A stretch of 47,189 nt of DNA from Lachnospiraceae bacterium. Lineage in GTDB: Bacteria > Bacillota > Clostridia > Lachnospirales > Lachnospiraceae. This document shows, in pieces, positions 1-8,908 of this stretch. Where the stretch lies: positions 1 to 47,189 of the forward strand of contig JAGAFR010000033.1 in assembly GCA_017612555.1 (NCBI GenBank), given 5' to 3'. The notes beneath the pieces were generated by a model that did not search any database, was not told where the DNA came from, and worked only from the letters and a program-made list of their open reading frames with translations. The translations under genes were made by a program, and so were the position numbers. Within the stretch, counting starts at the first letter, position 1. Each line of letters opens with the position of its first letter.

Positions 1-348
1 CCGTTTTATCCTGCGGATCTTTTTGCTTTTGGGAATGATCTTTCCGGAAGGATGATACGCAATATCTCCGGTATCATACAGCCAGTCGGTAAGAGAGGTA
101 ACTACGCATTCGTGCGTACTGTCAGCCGATCCGATGGTCTCGCACAGCACATCCAGCATGTTTTCTGAATCCGCATATCTGTAAACAGCGTCCGCCAGGA
201 CACCGATGGTACGGCTGGTCCTGTCCGGTATTCGATTTCCGCTTTTGAGCTTGGAAATATTACCCGAAGAACAGCCCGCGTAGCGAGCTATATCGGTGTT
301 GGTGCATTGCAATATGGAAAACAGTACAGTTATACGTTCTGACAGCAT
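1..348 (-). CDS. XRE-like helix-turn-helix regulator, partial (C-terminus beyond window)
   Basis: An open frame of 116 codons starts with ATG at 348 and runs off the left edge, so the protein is incomplete. Residues about 17-42 read as a helix-turn-helix (NTDIARYAGCSSGNISKLKS), with the layout of an XRE/Cro DNA-binding domain in which the second helix is the recognition helix. The rest of the visible part has no domain I recognise. It is divergent to the zinc-ribbon operon at 544, with a 195-bp gap that holds a good - strand promoter and an inverted repeat, so it may regulate itself or that operon; this is inference. The ribosome binding site is weak (CCGGGG about 8 bases before the ATG). Confidence 0.72.
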   Translation of the reverse strand, partial: MLSERITVLFSILQCTNTDIARYAGCSSGNISKLKSGNRIPDRTSRTIGVLADAVYRYADSENMLDVLCETIGSADSTHECVVTSLTDWLYDTGDIAYHPSGKIIPKSKKIRRIKR

Positions 349-387
349 AATAAACCCCGGAAATATGTTTTGTGATCAAGTACGTCC

Positions 388-417
388 ATTATAGGGGATT
401 TTCAAGTGCATTTTCAA
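388..417 (-). promoter_or_regulatory. SigA-type promoter of the HTH regulator
   Basis: On the - strand, TTGAAA (417-412) and TATAAT (393-388) are separated by 18 bp, which gives a transcription start near 381 and a leader of about 33 nt before the ATG at 348. The -35 lies in a pair of direct repeats (ATTTTCAAG on the + strand, near 399-407 and 410-418). Confidence 0.55.
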
Positions 418-422
418 GGATT

Positions 423-457
423 TGGACAATTTTTTTTCAATGAGTGGAAGTTGTCCA
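423..457. promoter_or_regulatory. Inverted repeat in the divergent gap, candidate operator
   Basis: TGGACAA (423-429) is mirrored by TTGTCCA (451-457) across 21 bp, just upstream of the HTH gene promoter and about 90 bp before the operon start at 544. The spacing suits a site bound by a dimeric regulator on two DNA turns. That it binds the HTH protein is only inferred. The rest of the gap (458-530) is AT-rich, and I see no convincing promoter for the operon in it. Confidence 0.3.
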
Positions 458-543
458 TAGATTTATTTCAGCACGGTTTTTCATTAAAATATATTTATCT
501 TATTTTGGATTTCAGGCGGCTGAATGATCAAAGGAGATAGTAT

Positions 544-1458
544 ATGTCAGGATTTTGCAGATACTGTGGACAACCGAAAAGTGATAATACAAAATTCTGC
601 CGTTATTGCGGTATGAGTCTGGAGAAGGCCACGCAGTCCGTGCAGCCCGTACAGCCTGTGCAGGATATCCGGCAGGTTCAGCAAACTCAACAGGAACAGC
701 CAATGAAGCAGATCACCGGGTTCACCTCATTTGATATAGGTTTCTCTGATACTGCTCTTGACGGCGCAGCCGGCAGGGCAGGGGAGATCATGGCGCCTCT
801 TGCAGCGGTTACAAGTGTTTTCAAGCGCATCCCCAAAGGATTAAAGAATATCGGAAAAAAACCGGCATCGATCATAATCCCGATGATTTTCTCCGCATTA
901 TGGATAATTCTCTATAAACTGAGACAGGAGGGGCATGCGGATAATATGATCGCAGGGGTCCTGTCGTGGCTGAGCTTCGGACAGAACAGCGCTGAGAGAT
1001 CAGCGATCGGAGTGCTGGGAGACATTCTGGGAAAGGGTGTTGTGGTAACGGGTTTTACATCTCTTCTTACCGGAGGCACAGCTTTACTGAAGAAAGGCAT
1101 GTCCGGAATTCTAAACAGGGGGACTGCTGCACAGGGTTCAATGCTTAAGCAGAACCTCCCGTGGTTTCTTTGCGGCGTGGTAGGAGCATTGGCAGTCAGC
1201 AGATTTACAGCCGGGGCTCCGTCATTGTCACGCTCTATGGTTGTTATTGCATCAGCTGTGATGACCATTCAGGCTTTTGTAAATTCAAACAGTTGGTTAT
1301 ACGGTATTGCTGCCGCTGTTACGTCAAAGGTTGATAAAAACGGGAAAAGAACAGCTAACGTGGGAGCTATCCGCACTATAATGACGGGAATGACGGCGGG
1401 ATTTGCCCTGATGTTGTTGACAGATATAGTGCTGACTGTTGTAAACAGGTGGAGGTAA
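544..1458 (+). CDS. Zinc-ribbon multi-pass membrane protein
   Basis: This 304-residue protein is the first gene of the zinc-ribbon operon. Residues 5-22 form a four-cysteine zinc ribbon (C5xxC8...C19xxC22). A Gln/Val/Pro-rich linker (about 33-57) follows, then a region with four or five hydrophobic segments between about 108 and 300. The C-terminus is short and basic. AAGGAG at 531-536 fixes the start. From about residue 108 to the end it resembles the N-terminal 240 residues of the giant protein at 12439: both have a tryptophan-rich first segment, a WL(S/T)F motif, an ER(S) pair and LIGKGVV/ILGKGVV. It is therefore a stand-alone version of that module. Function is unknown. The cytoplasmic ribbon and membrane helices suggest an anchor or assembly partner. 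Confidence 0.85.
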   Translation: MSGFCRYCGQPKSDNTKFCRYCGMSLEKATQSVQPVQPVQDIRQVQQTQQEQPMKQITGFTSFDIGFSDTALDGAAGRAGEIMAPLAAVTSVFKRIPKGLKNIGKKPASIIIPMIFSALWIILYKLRQEGHADNMIAGVLSWLSFGQNSAERSAIGVLGDILGKGVVVTGFTSLLTGGTALLKKGMSGILNRGTAAQGSMLKQNLPWFLCGVVGALAVSRFTAGAPSLSRSMVVIASAVMTIQAFVNSNSWLYGIAAAVTSKVDKNGKRTANVGAIRTIMTGMTAGFALMLLTDIVLTVVNRWR

Positions 1459-1464
1459 CAAGCT

Positions 1465-3264
1465 ATGATGAAGACTAAAAACCGGACCAAATACATAGTA
1501 TTTCTCATTATGCTTGCCTTTGCAGTCATGATGATCACCGGGTGCGATAAGAAGGATAAGGATACCGAAAAGAAAACGGAAAACGAAAGCACAAAAGAAG
1601 AAAGTACAGGGACCGGCAGTGACAGCTATGATGGTAATTACGGTATGGGCAGCGGTCTTGCCGATCCTGACAAAATATATGATGCCGGATCGCTTATCCA
1701 GCTGGACGGATCGGAGATTTTTTATGTTTCGGTCGAAGACGGATATCCCTGGCTGGATTCAAAAACAGGCCTTTCGGATGGCGAAAAATACATCGCAGTT
1801 CCGGTGGGATACACGGATTACGGGAACAGCGGCAAGGAAGTCATTGCACCTGAGCATGTGTATCTGACTCAGGCAAAGGATGAAAACGGGAATGAGCTAA
1901 GCCTGGACGGAAAGTTAAAGCCTGTTACGGATATGCCGGAGTCGGAGATCAAGACCAATGCGGATTCATACTATAACAGCGCGCGGCCCTTTAAGACCGA
2001 TTCCGGTTATGAGATGGAACTTTGGGCGCTTTACAAGGTTCCGGAAGATACGAAGGAATGTGTTATTGAGTTTTTCCCGGATGATGATTTTTCCAAACCG
2101 CATGCCGGAGGTTTCAGGGTAAATATAAAGGAGAATACTACCTACGGAACAATGGAGGATAAAAGTGCCGTAGAGATCGCCAAGATGCTCGATACAGATG
2201 AAAGACCTTCACTGGAGGATTTTGCATGGTATACGGGCGCGATTAGAGCTGCCGAGGATTACTGTCATTTTAATAATCGGCATGCCGATTACACAGGCGA
2301 TAATTATATGGGTGGATGGAAAGCCTATCTTGTACGTGACCCGGATAATGAGGAAGGTCAGTTTGAGGCCCATCTTGCCAATATTTTCATTGAGAACTTC
2401 GAGGCGGAGGACGAATACAGGGAAGGCGGATGGTTTGATATCAATCTCAAATGGTACAGGGGGTTTGATGCAGACGGCAATGTGATCGATGAAAGCGGAA
2501 AAGACGACCTCGTGGAAAAACACGCCTATTTTACATATAACCGTATGAACAATGAGGAAGGTGACGGATATCCGGATGTCAGTTTCAGTATTGACCTTGG
2601 CGGGGATACGGCATATGGGGTAGGAAGTGTTGAACTCTCAAGAGAACTTAAGTACTGGCTTGTGGTCATACGACGTGACGGGAAAGTGTTAAATGAATAC
2701 GGAGCAGATACGGAGCATATGCCCGGGTCCAAGACCGTTAAGCTTCCGGCGAACATGACACCTTCATCCAAATCAGAGGGTGGTACACCCAAAGCGGATG
2801 AGGATATAGATGTCGGGAAAGACAAAGAAACACGCCGCGAAGAAAGCGATGACAGAAGTGACGATGGCAGCAGTGACGACGGCGAAGAACACTATGGTCC
2901 GGCTGCCGCCGCAAGGAAGAAAAAAGAGGAAGAAGAAAACACCGGATTGACACCGGGTAAATTGAAGAATGAGCGTAACGGCGCCAAGTCGTATGTTGTA
3001 TCCGGCTCCGATAAAGAGTATCTGGATAAAGAGAGTATTAAAAACATGGATGATAAGACTCTCCGCCTTGCGATAAATGAGATCTATGCCCGTCACGGGA
3101 GAAAGTTTAATGATAAAGAACTCCAGAGCTTCTTCGACGGGAAGGACTGGTATACACCAAAGTATTCGCCTGAAGAATTCGATAAGAAGCAGAACAGTAT
3201 CTTAAATGAGGTGGAAAAGAAGAATCTGCAGGTTCTTACGGAAGAAAGAAAAAGAAGGGAATAA
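1465..3264 (+). CDS. YARHG-domain lipoprotein
   Basis: This 599-residue protein begins with a lipoprotein signal peptide: basic n-region, hydrophobic stretch and lipobox ITGC with Cys27 as lipidation site, so it should sit on the outer face of the membrane. A Lys/Glu/Ser-rich linker follows. The centre (about 70-440) is an unrecognised acidic, Tyr-rich and probably beta-rich region, then a charged Asp/Ser/Arg linker (about 440-490). The C-terminal 65 residues contain INEIYARHGRKF and a downstream DW-Y pattern, which mark a YARHG domain; that domain is extracellular and of unknown function. The start is set by GGAGGT 8 nt upstream; a second ATG follows directly. It lies 6 bp after the first gene and 6 bp before the giant secreted protein. 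Confidence 0.85.
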   Translation: MMKTKNRTKYIVFLIMLAFAVMMITGCDKKDKDTEKKTENESTKEESTGTGSDSYDGNYGMGSGLADPDKIYDAGSLIQLDGSEIFYVSVEDGYPWLDSKTGLSDGEKYIAVPVGYTDYGNSGKEVIAPEHVYLTQAKDENGNELSLDGKLKPVTDMPESEIKTNADSYYNSARPFKTDSGYEMELWALYKVPEDTKECVIEFFPDDDFSKPHAGGFRVNIKENTTYGTMEDKSAVEIAKMLDTDERPSLEDFAWYTGAIRAAEDYCHFNNRHADYTGDNYMGGWKAYLVRDPDNEEGQFEAHLANIFIENFEAEDEYREGGWFDINLKWYRGFDADGNVIDESGKDDLVEKHAYFTYNRMNNEEGDGYPDVSFSIDLGGDTAYGVGSVELSRELKYWLVVIRRDGKVLNEYGADTEHMPGSKTVKLPANMTPSSKSEGGTPKADEDIDVGKDKETRREESDDRSDDGSSDDGEEHYGPAAAARKKKEEEENTGLTPGKLKNERNGAKSYVVSGSDKEYLDKESIKNMDDKTLRLAINEIYARHGRKFNDKELQSFFDGKDWYTPKYSPEEFDKKQNSILNEVEKKNLQVLTEERKRRE

Positions 3265-3270
3265 AAGCGT

Positions 3271-6200
3271 ATGCTGTTGAAAACTCTTAAGAATAGAATA
3301 CTCAGACGTTTTCTTGCAGGACTGGCTGTGGCGTTGATGCTTTACGGCGTTATGTCGCCTGTCTTTGTGTATGCAGCAGACCCGTTTCCATATGATAAAT
3401 TCGAATACTGGGGACTTGGATCCGGTGGCTCCAAGCCGGGAGTGACATGGTATTGGGACCTCACCGCCGGTGAATATTTCATAGATGCCGATGAATTATA
3501 TCCCGATGAAGATATGGATGGGTATTCAAAGATAAAAAAATATTACAGGGAAAACCATATCCTGATAAAAAGTAAGGGAGAATATAAGGGATTTCAGAGA
3601 ACACCTGATTACAGGGAGCTTTATCTTCAGTCTGTTTATTTTACAATAAAGGAACCGGAAGGATACCAGGATTATGATAAGTATGATGAATATAACGGTA
3701 AAAGGACAGAAATAGAAAAGGACGTAGTTGTATATTCGAACAAAGCAGAAAATGGTGCAAGCGGTAGTGTGTCTATATACAGTGATCCAAACGGGATATA
3801 TGGCGGTGGAGGTTTGGCCGCAACTGCCGCATGGTCATACGGCTGTGGTACGGATATCAGCATCAGCAACAAAGGTGAGGATGTTGACTACTGGATCAAC
3901 AATACCAGAAAAAAAATGGAATACTTTAAGAAGAATGAAAATGGTGTAGATGATCCATATATCGAAAAAGAGATCCCCGGGGGAATGCTTTTTATCGGAC
4001 ATAAAAAAGACATATTAAATAGTGCACATAAATTCAGTGAATACCATGAGTGGAAATATCATGCAGTATATAAACCCGAAGGGACTGAGCACATCATTGC
4101 GGATGTTGAATTTTCGGAACATTATAGTTTGGATGGGAATGGTGACGGAATTGAGAAATACATCAATAAATATTCCGGGTTTATAGATGAGTTACTGGGC
4201 AGAAATTACGGAATGCAGATAACGGATCCTGCTTCCCTTATCATTGAGTGGCAGGAGCCTGTGATCGATCCCATGTTCTATGAAGGGCAGGGATCTGCTG
4301 AAAAGGAAAAGAAAGAAGACGTAGTCGTGGAAAGCACTGCTTCAAAGGAAAGTGGTGAGCAGGACGGCGGTATTATCGACTCTGACATTGTAGAGGGTAA
4401 CAAAAAGGATCTTGCAGGCGTTGCAGGAGGAGTAGCGGCAGGTGTGGCTGCCGTTGCGGGACTTGTCTCCAATAATGAGAGCGCAGACGAGGATAAGAAG
4501 AAAAAATACCGCATGGTGATATATAAGGATTTCGGGGATATCATCAGACGGGGAGAGAAGAAAGCGGTATACGCCTGCATTATGGAGCAGGTCGGCACGC
4601 AGCCGGAAAGAGTGAATATACAGCTGACATCACAGATCAGTATCTTTTCAAAAGACGGCATTTTCTTTGTACAGGAGGCCGATGCATTATCCGGTGATTA
4701 CAAGGCTGCCTGGGCAAGCGTTTCAGAAGGTGCGGCGGATTCCGTGAGCGAAGGAGTTATCTGTTTCAGATTCGACGGAGCGGGCGGAAGCTACACCAAC
4801 GAGATGAAGTTTAACATAACTGAAGCAAAGATCATATTCCATCAGGAGAATATCGCTCTTGAAGCTCTGGACAGGGAGACTGTCTATATACCGTTTACCG
4901 TTCTGGGATTGGATCCGGATAAGATGGAAGTAGATGTGGATATGGAGGGAGAGTCCAGCTACAAGGCGGAAAAGACCAACAACCGGCAGGGAGTAAAGGG
5001 TACATACTTTGCTGCCCTTACCGATATCAATGAACTTGCCGGAGATGCCGGTACTTACACTACGGAGACTCTGACAGTAAGAGCGAAAGCAAGTAACAGT
5101 GAAGAAGTCATATCCGCACAGTTGCCGGTATACAGAGTTACTACGGGATTGAATATCGCAACGGACAGGCTTGATGTTTACAGGGTGGTTAAGAAGGAAT
5201 CACTGAACAAGGACGTTAAGGATCTTACCGAAGCTGATTTTGACTCTTCCGTAACAAAAGTAAATGTCATGGTGCTCAGGTACGATAAAGAGGAGCACCG
5301 CATGTGGCATGAGCCTGCGTTCCCTGAGCTCTCATTCTATCCCGAGGAATCCGACAGGGAAGATAACGTGATGCAGGAGCGACTTGATGCACTTCAGCTT
5401 ACCGCTACGCTCACCGGTGGTGATGAAGGCATGGCTGAGTATACATTTTACAGCAAGACCGGAGGGTATCTATCTGCGCCTCTTCGCCCGACCGTTATGA
5501 TGAAAGCGGTAGCAACGGTGGGAGAGGAAAGATACGAATGGGAAGACAGGATACTTCTGCAGAGCCAGCCTTTAAGAGACCGGCCGTCGATGACCAACCA
5601 GGATGTGGAGACACAGGAGATGATACTCGAACTCCAGTCAATGATCATGGACAACATGGATGATGTATTCCTGTATCAGGATGATGAACTTAACAGGGAA
5701 TATCAGCTTCTGGGTCTTATCTACAAGGGATATGAAGAGTATTACGGCTTTGATCTTGTACAGATCGAAGAGATAAAGTATAGGATATACAGCCGTATTG
5801 CCAGGATACACAGAGAATACCTTGACCGCCGTCAGGCAATGTATCTTACGGCACAGACTAACGCGTATGAAGATGCGGGATTCCTGTCAAATGTCGTAAA
5901 GTCGCTGGCAATGTCCGGGGAGGATGTTAATCAGTTCTTTGAAAGCAAACTGGGCAAGACCGGAGGCATGTGGGGACAGATCGCGGTCAGGGTCCTTGCG
6001 GGACTGGCTACCGGAGGCGGTTCGGAGATTCCGTATATGGCTGTTGATACGGCTGCATCATTAAACAGCTACCACGAGAGAGTTCCGTTTACCGAAAGGA
6101 CTACCGGCAAATGGATATGGGCGGGAGTTAAGCCCCTGGCCATGGCAAAGCTCGCGGAGCTTGGAGTCGGCACGCTGGCAAGCATCACTTCCGAGATAAC

Positions 6201-7689
6201 CCCGGAATTTATTAAGAGCGGAATTAAGGAATACGGGAAAAAGGCTGTAAGCGCCGGCTTAAAGAAGGTACCCGTAAATGTCATAAATGTCTCGACGAAG
6301 ATGTATAAGAGCGTGAAGCTCGGGGTTGATAAGATCAATTCCATACGCTTTGACCCGAAGAAACTGTGCTTTAAGTTCCAGGATGTGGCGGTAAAGGCTG
6401 AAACCGGTGCCGTTAATGCAGCAGGCAGGGAAGCACGGGAACTTCTTATGAAGGTGAACAAGGGAGCACGAACGGAGACCGGTAAGTTCATGTCCCTTGC
6501 CCAGGAAGTGGCCGAACTGGAAGCTACATTGGATATTAAAGAATTTGAGGCTGCATATAAAGCATTTAAGGCAGACCCGAACGGTACGACTATGAAAACG
6601 GTGCTTGATTCGGAAAAAAAGATCATGGGCAATGTAGTCACCTTGAATAAACTGAACCAGCTCGGAAGCAGTGAATTTGCCCTTATGGAGAATGTTAAGA
6701 ACATTAATCCCACCAGAAAGGCCTTCAATTCGATCAAGATGGAGATAGACGATGTGGCGGAAGGGATCATAAAAAAGAAAGCCGCGCTTCTTGAAGGCTG
6801 CAGCCCTGATGATATAAGCTTTATAAAAAAGACCGGAAACGCTATGGATGATATTGCAAAAGGCAGGGTGAGTCCGAGGGATACGGATATTTCCGTAGTG
6901 ATGAAAACGAAAAACGGAAACATGCGCTACATCAGTGAAGCAAATGCGAATGAGGCTGTCTATACCGGATACTGCGATACACTGAATATAAAGTATTCAA
7001 GTGTTGAAGAGGCAAGGATTGCTGCGGAAAAGGGACTTAACATCAACTCCGTTGCACAGGGCAGCGGAGAATACATACACGGTTACAAAAACCTCGGCAC
7101 AAGGGGCGGTTTTACCAAAGAGGCCATTGAACTTAACAGGAAGACCTATGCCCACAAGTTTGTGAATAAATATAAAACTTCAAAGGCAACGATCGATAAG
7201 ATAGTGGAATCGGATATCAAGAAAACAGTAGAGGCGGAGCTGGAAGCGTATAAAGAAGCACTGCACACGGGAAAGAAGGTAACATTAAGTTCAGAAGCCA
7301 GGGAGTCGGTTGAAGCCATCAAGGGTATACAGGATTCCATGAACCAGGTCGAAAAGACAGCGGGACATTATAAACTTCAGGATATCCAGGCACAGGCCAA
7401 CGGCTTTGACAGGGCATATACCGCAAATGATGACCTTTTTGTCGAAGCTACAAGGATGACAAAGTACGAGGGTATACAGTTTGCGGATTCCGGACAGTTC
7501 CACGATATGATGGCCTTAAAGGGAAAAGATTATCTTTCAATGGCAGATGAGTTTATCGATAACACAGCAAAGACTGCCGAGAACGCCATAGGTATCAATC
7601 CGGACAGTTACGATAAACTGACCGGAACAGTTAAGGAAATATTCACCGGATCGATTTCCAACAGGTTGACTATGGAAGCACCGGAATAA
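3271..7689 (+). CDS. Giant secreted or membrane-anchored multidomain protein
   Basis: The protein has 1472 residues. Residues 1-35 are a signal peptide (basic start, long hydrophobic core, cleavage likely after VYA35). An unrecognised Tyr/Asp-rich domain spans about 36-350. A Gly/Ala-rich hydrophobic segment at about 381-400 could span the membrane, followed by a Lys-rich turn and the motif YKDFGD near 415. Beta-rich Ig-like or receptor-like stretches (about 420-780) lead to an alpha-helical C-terminal half with a Gly-rich hydrophobic patch near 900-935 and an acidic motif (D1204, D1206). From about 405 to the end it is paralogous to residues about 590-1598 of the protein at 12439. The layout (export signal, long shaft, variable helical tail) recalls polymorphic toxins and contact-dependent effectors, but I recognise no toxin domain and no immunity gene. 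Confidence 0.85.
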   Translation: MLLKTLKNRILRRFLAGLAVALMLYGVMSPVFVYAADPFPYDKFEYWGLGSGGSKPGVTWYWDLTAGEYFIDADELYPDEDMDGYSKIKKYYRENHILIKSKGEYKGFQRTPDYRELYLQSVYFTIKEPEGYQDYDKYDEYNGKRTEIEKDVVVYSNKAENGASGSVSIYSDPNGIYGGGGLAATAAWSYGCGTDISISNKGEDVDYWINNTRKKMEYFKKNENGVDDPYIEKEIPGGMLFIGHKKDILNSAHKFSEYHEWKYHAVYKPEGTEHIIADVEFSEHYSLDGNGDGIEKYINKYSGFIDELLGRNYGMQITDPASLIIEWQEPVIDPMFYEGQGSAEKEKKEDVVVESTASKESGEQDGGIIDSDIVEGNKKDLAGVAGGVAAGVAAVAGLVSNNESADEDKKKKYRMVIYKDFGDIIRRGEKKAVYACIMEQVGTQPERVNIQLTSQISIFSKDGIFFVQEADALSGDYKAAWASVSEGAADSVSEGVICFRFDGAGGSYTNEMKFNITEAKIIFHQENIALEALDRETVYIPFTVLGLDPDKMEVDVDMEGESSYKAEKTNNRQGVKGTYFAALTDINELAGDAGTYTTETLTVRAKASNSEEVISAQLPVYRVTTGLNIATDRLDVYRVVKKESLNKDVKDLTEADFDSSVTKVNVMVLRYDKEEHRMWHEPAFPELSFYPEESDREDNVMQERLDALQLTATLTGGDEGMAEYTFYSKTGGYLSAPLRPTVMMKAVATVGEERYEWEDRILLQSQPLRDRPSMTNQDVETQEMILELQSMIMDNMDDVFLYQDDELNREYQLLGLIYKGYEEYYGFDLVQIEEIKYRIYSRIARIHREYLDRRQAMYLTAQTNAYEDAGFLSNVVKSLAMSGEDVNQFFESKLGKTGGMWGQIAVRVLAGLATGGGSEIPYMAVDTAASLNSYHERVPFTERTTGKWIWAGVKPLAMAKLAELGVGTLASITSEITPEFIKSGIKEYGKKAVSAGLKKVPVNVINVSTKMYKSVKLGVDKINSIRFDPKKLCFKFQDVAVKAETGAVNAAGREARELLMKVNKGARTETGKFMSLAQEVAELEATLDIKEFEAAYKAFKADPNGTTMKTVLDSEKKIMGNVVTLNKLNQLGSSEFALMENVKNINPTRKAFNSIKMEIDDVAEGIIKKKAALLEGCSPDDISFIKKTGNAMDDIAKGRVSPRDTDISVVMKTKNGNMRYISEANANEAVYTGYCDTLNIKYSSVEEARIAAEKGLNINSVAQGSGEYIHGYKNLGTRGGFTKEAIELNRKTYAHKFVNKYKTSKATIDKIVESDIKKTVEAELEAYKEALHTGKKVTLSSEARESVEAIKGIQDSMNQVEKTAGHYKLQDIQAQANGFDRAYTANDDLFVEATRMTKYEGIQFADSGQFHDMMALKGKDYLSMADEFIDNTAKTAENAIGINPDSYDKLTGTVKEIFTGSISNRLTMEAPE

Positions 7690-7700
7690 AGGAGGACGAT

Positions 7701-8897
7701 ATGTTTTGTGAACAATGTGGTTCTAAAGTGGAAGATGGAATGAAGTTCTGTCCGGACTGCGGAGCATCGGTCGATTATGACAGCGAGCCGGTAAATCAGA
7801 TACAGCAGCAGGCATCTGCACCGCCACCGCCTATGCCGTCTGCGCCGCCACCGCCGCCACCGCCGATGAACTCCGTGCAGCCACAACCGATGAATCCCGT
7901 GCAGCAGAATATACAGGAGCTGCAGCAGGAGAGTCAGCCTAAAAAGAAATTCCCGGTTGCTCTTATAATAATTCTCATGGTGCTGCTGGCAATTGTGGGA
8001 GGAATAGTATATGCGATCAAGGTGGTAAAGGAAAAGGTTGCAGAAGCGATATCTGAGGTTGCTGTCGAAAGCGTGGTTGGTGATCTTGAAGAAGCTGTAG
8101 ACGATCATTCCGAGGCAGATGAGGCGAAGACAAGCGAACCGGAAAGCAATGATGCGGTTACTGATGCAAATAAGACAGACGGACCTGACGAGGAAAAACC
8201 TTACGAAAACAGTGAAGACGTAAGGGGTGGTGATGAGGACAATAAAAAGGACAGTGAAAAAGACAGCAGTGGCCCTGCCGGCAACGGTTTTGATGATGAG
8301 ACCGACAAACCTGAAATTTCAGATGACGGAAACGATAATGGAAATGACAATGCAGGTTCTGCCGGTATAAAAAGCGTGGATACAAAAGATCCGTCAAAAA
8401 CCGCGATCTCCGGCGGAAAATGGGATATCATGGAGTCGGGAGAATTCCAGTATCTGAAGAACGGAAAAGCTGTCACGGATACATGGGCAGAGGATGAAGG
8501 CGAATACTATTATGTCGGACCTGACGGCTGTATGGTACGAAACAATTATGCGCCTGACGGATACTGGGCCGATGATAACGGATGCTGGGATAAGTCTGTG
8601 CAAAGACAGGAATTACAGTTTGAGCCATACAATAATGATTATGTCGGAAATCTCTGGACATTTGAGATAACGATGGATGACGCATACAAGGGAACAGGAA
8701 AGGTTTACTATTCACAATACTTCGGAAAAGGGGAGCCGCCTAAGACCGATCTCCGTATAGAAAGACTCGGGATCAGCTCATATGCGGCATATTCCGAAAA
8801 GAACGAGAATGAGATATACCTGCTTACTGTTACGGATGATGGCTGGGGACTCATTGTTTCAAGTGACGGACAGACTGAGAAGTGTTCGGTTGAGTAA
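7701..8897 (+). CDS. Zinc-ribbon membrane protein with cell-wall-binding-like repeats
   Basis: This 398-residue protein has an N-terminal zinc ribbon (C3xxC6...C17xxC20), a Pro/Gln-rich linker with runs of prolines (about 34-75), one transmembrane helix (about 84-110), and a strongly acidic Asp/Glu/Asn/Ser linker (about 130-235). An exported repeat region (about 235-305) has Trp-Gly-Tyr periodicity such as EYYYVGPDGCM and DGYWADDNGCW, typical of choline- or glucan-binding cell-wall repeats (CW_binding/Choline_bind type). The C-terminal 90 residues are beta-rich and unrecognised. Topology would put the ribbon in the cytoplasm and the repeats in the wall, so it may tie the complex to peptidoglycan-attached polymers. 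GGAGG sits right before the start, 11 bp after the giant gene. Confidence 0.82.
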   Translation: MFCEQCGSKVEDGMKFCPDCGASVDYDSEPVNQIQQQASAPPPPMPSAPPPPPPPMNSVQPQPMNPVQQNIQELQQESQPKKKFPVALIIILMVLLAIVGGIVYAIKVVKEKVAEAISEVAVESVVGDLEEAVDDHSEADEAKTSEPESNDAVTDANKTDGPDEEKPYENSEDVRGGDEDNKKDSEKDSSGPAGNGFDDETDKPEISDDGNDNGNDNAGSAGIKSVDTKDPSKTAISGGKWDIMESGEFQYLKNGKAVTDTWAEDEGEYYYVGPDGCMVRNNYAPDGYWADDNGCWDKSVQRQELQFEPYNNDYVGNLWTFEITMDDAYKGTGKVYYSQYFGKGEPPKTDLRIERLGISSYAAYSEKNENEIYLLTVTDDGWGLIVSSDGQTEKCSVE

Positions 8898-8908
8898 GGA
8901 GGAATAGT

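Noticed and set aside
6069-6923. Antisense frame of 284 codons opposite the 1472-aa gene
   Set aside because: Ser/Phe/Ile-rich shadow with no ribosome binding site inside a coding region with a paralogue.
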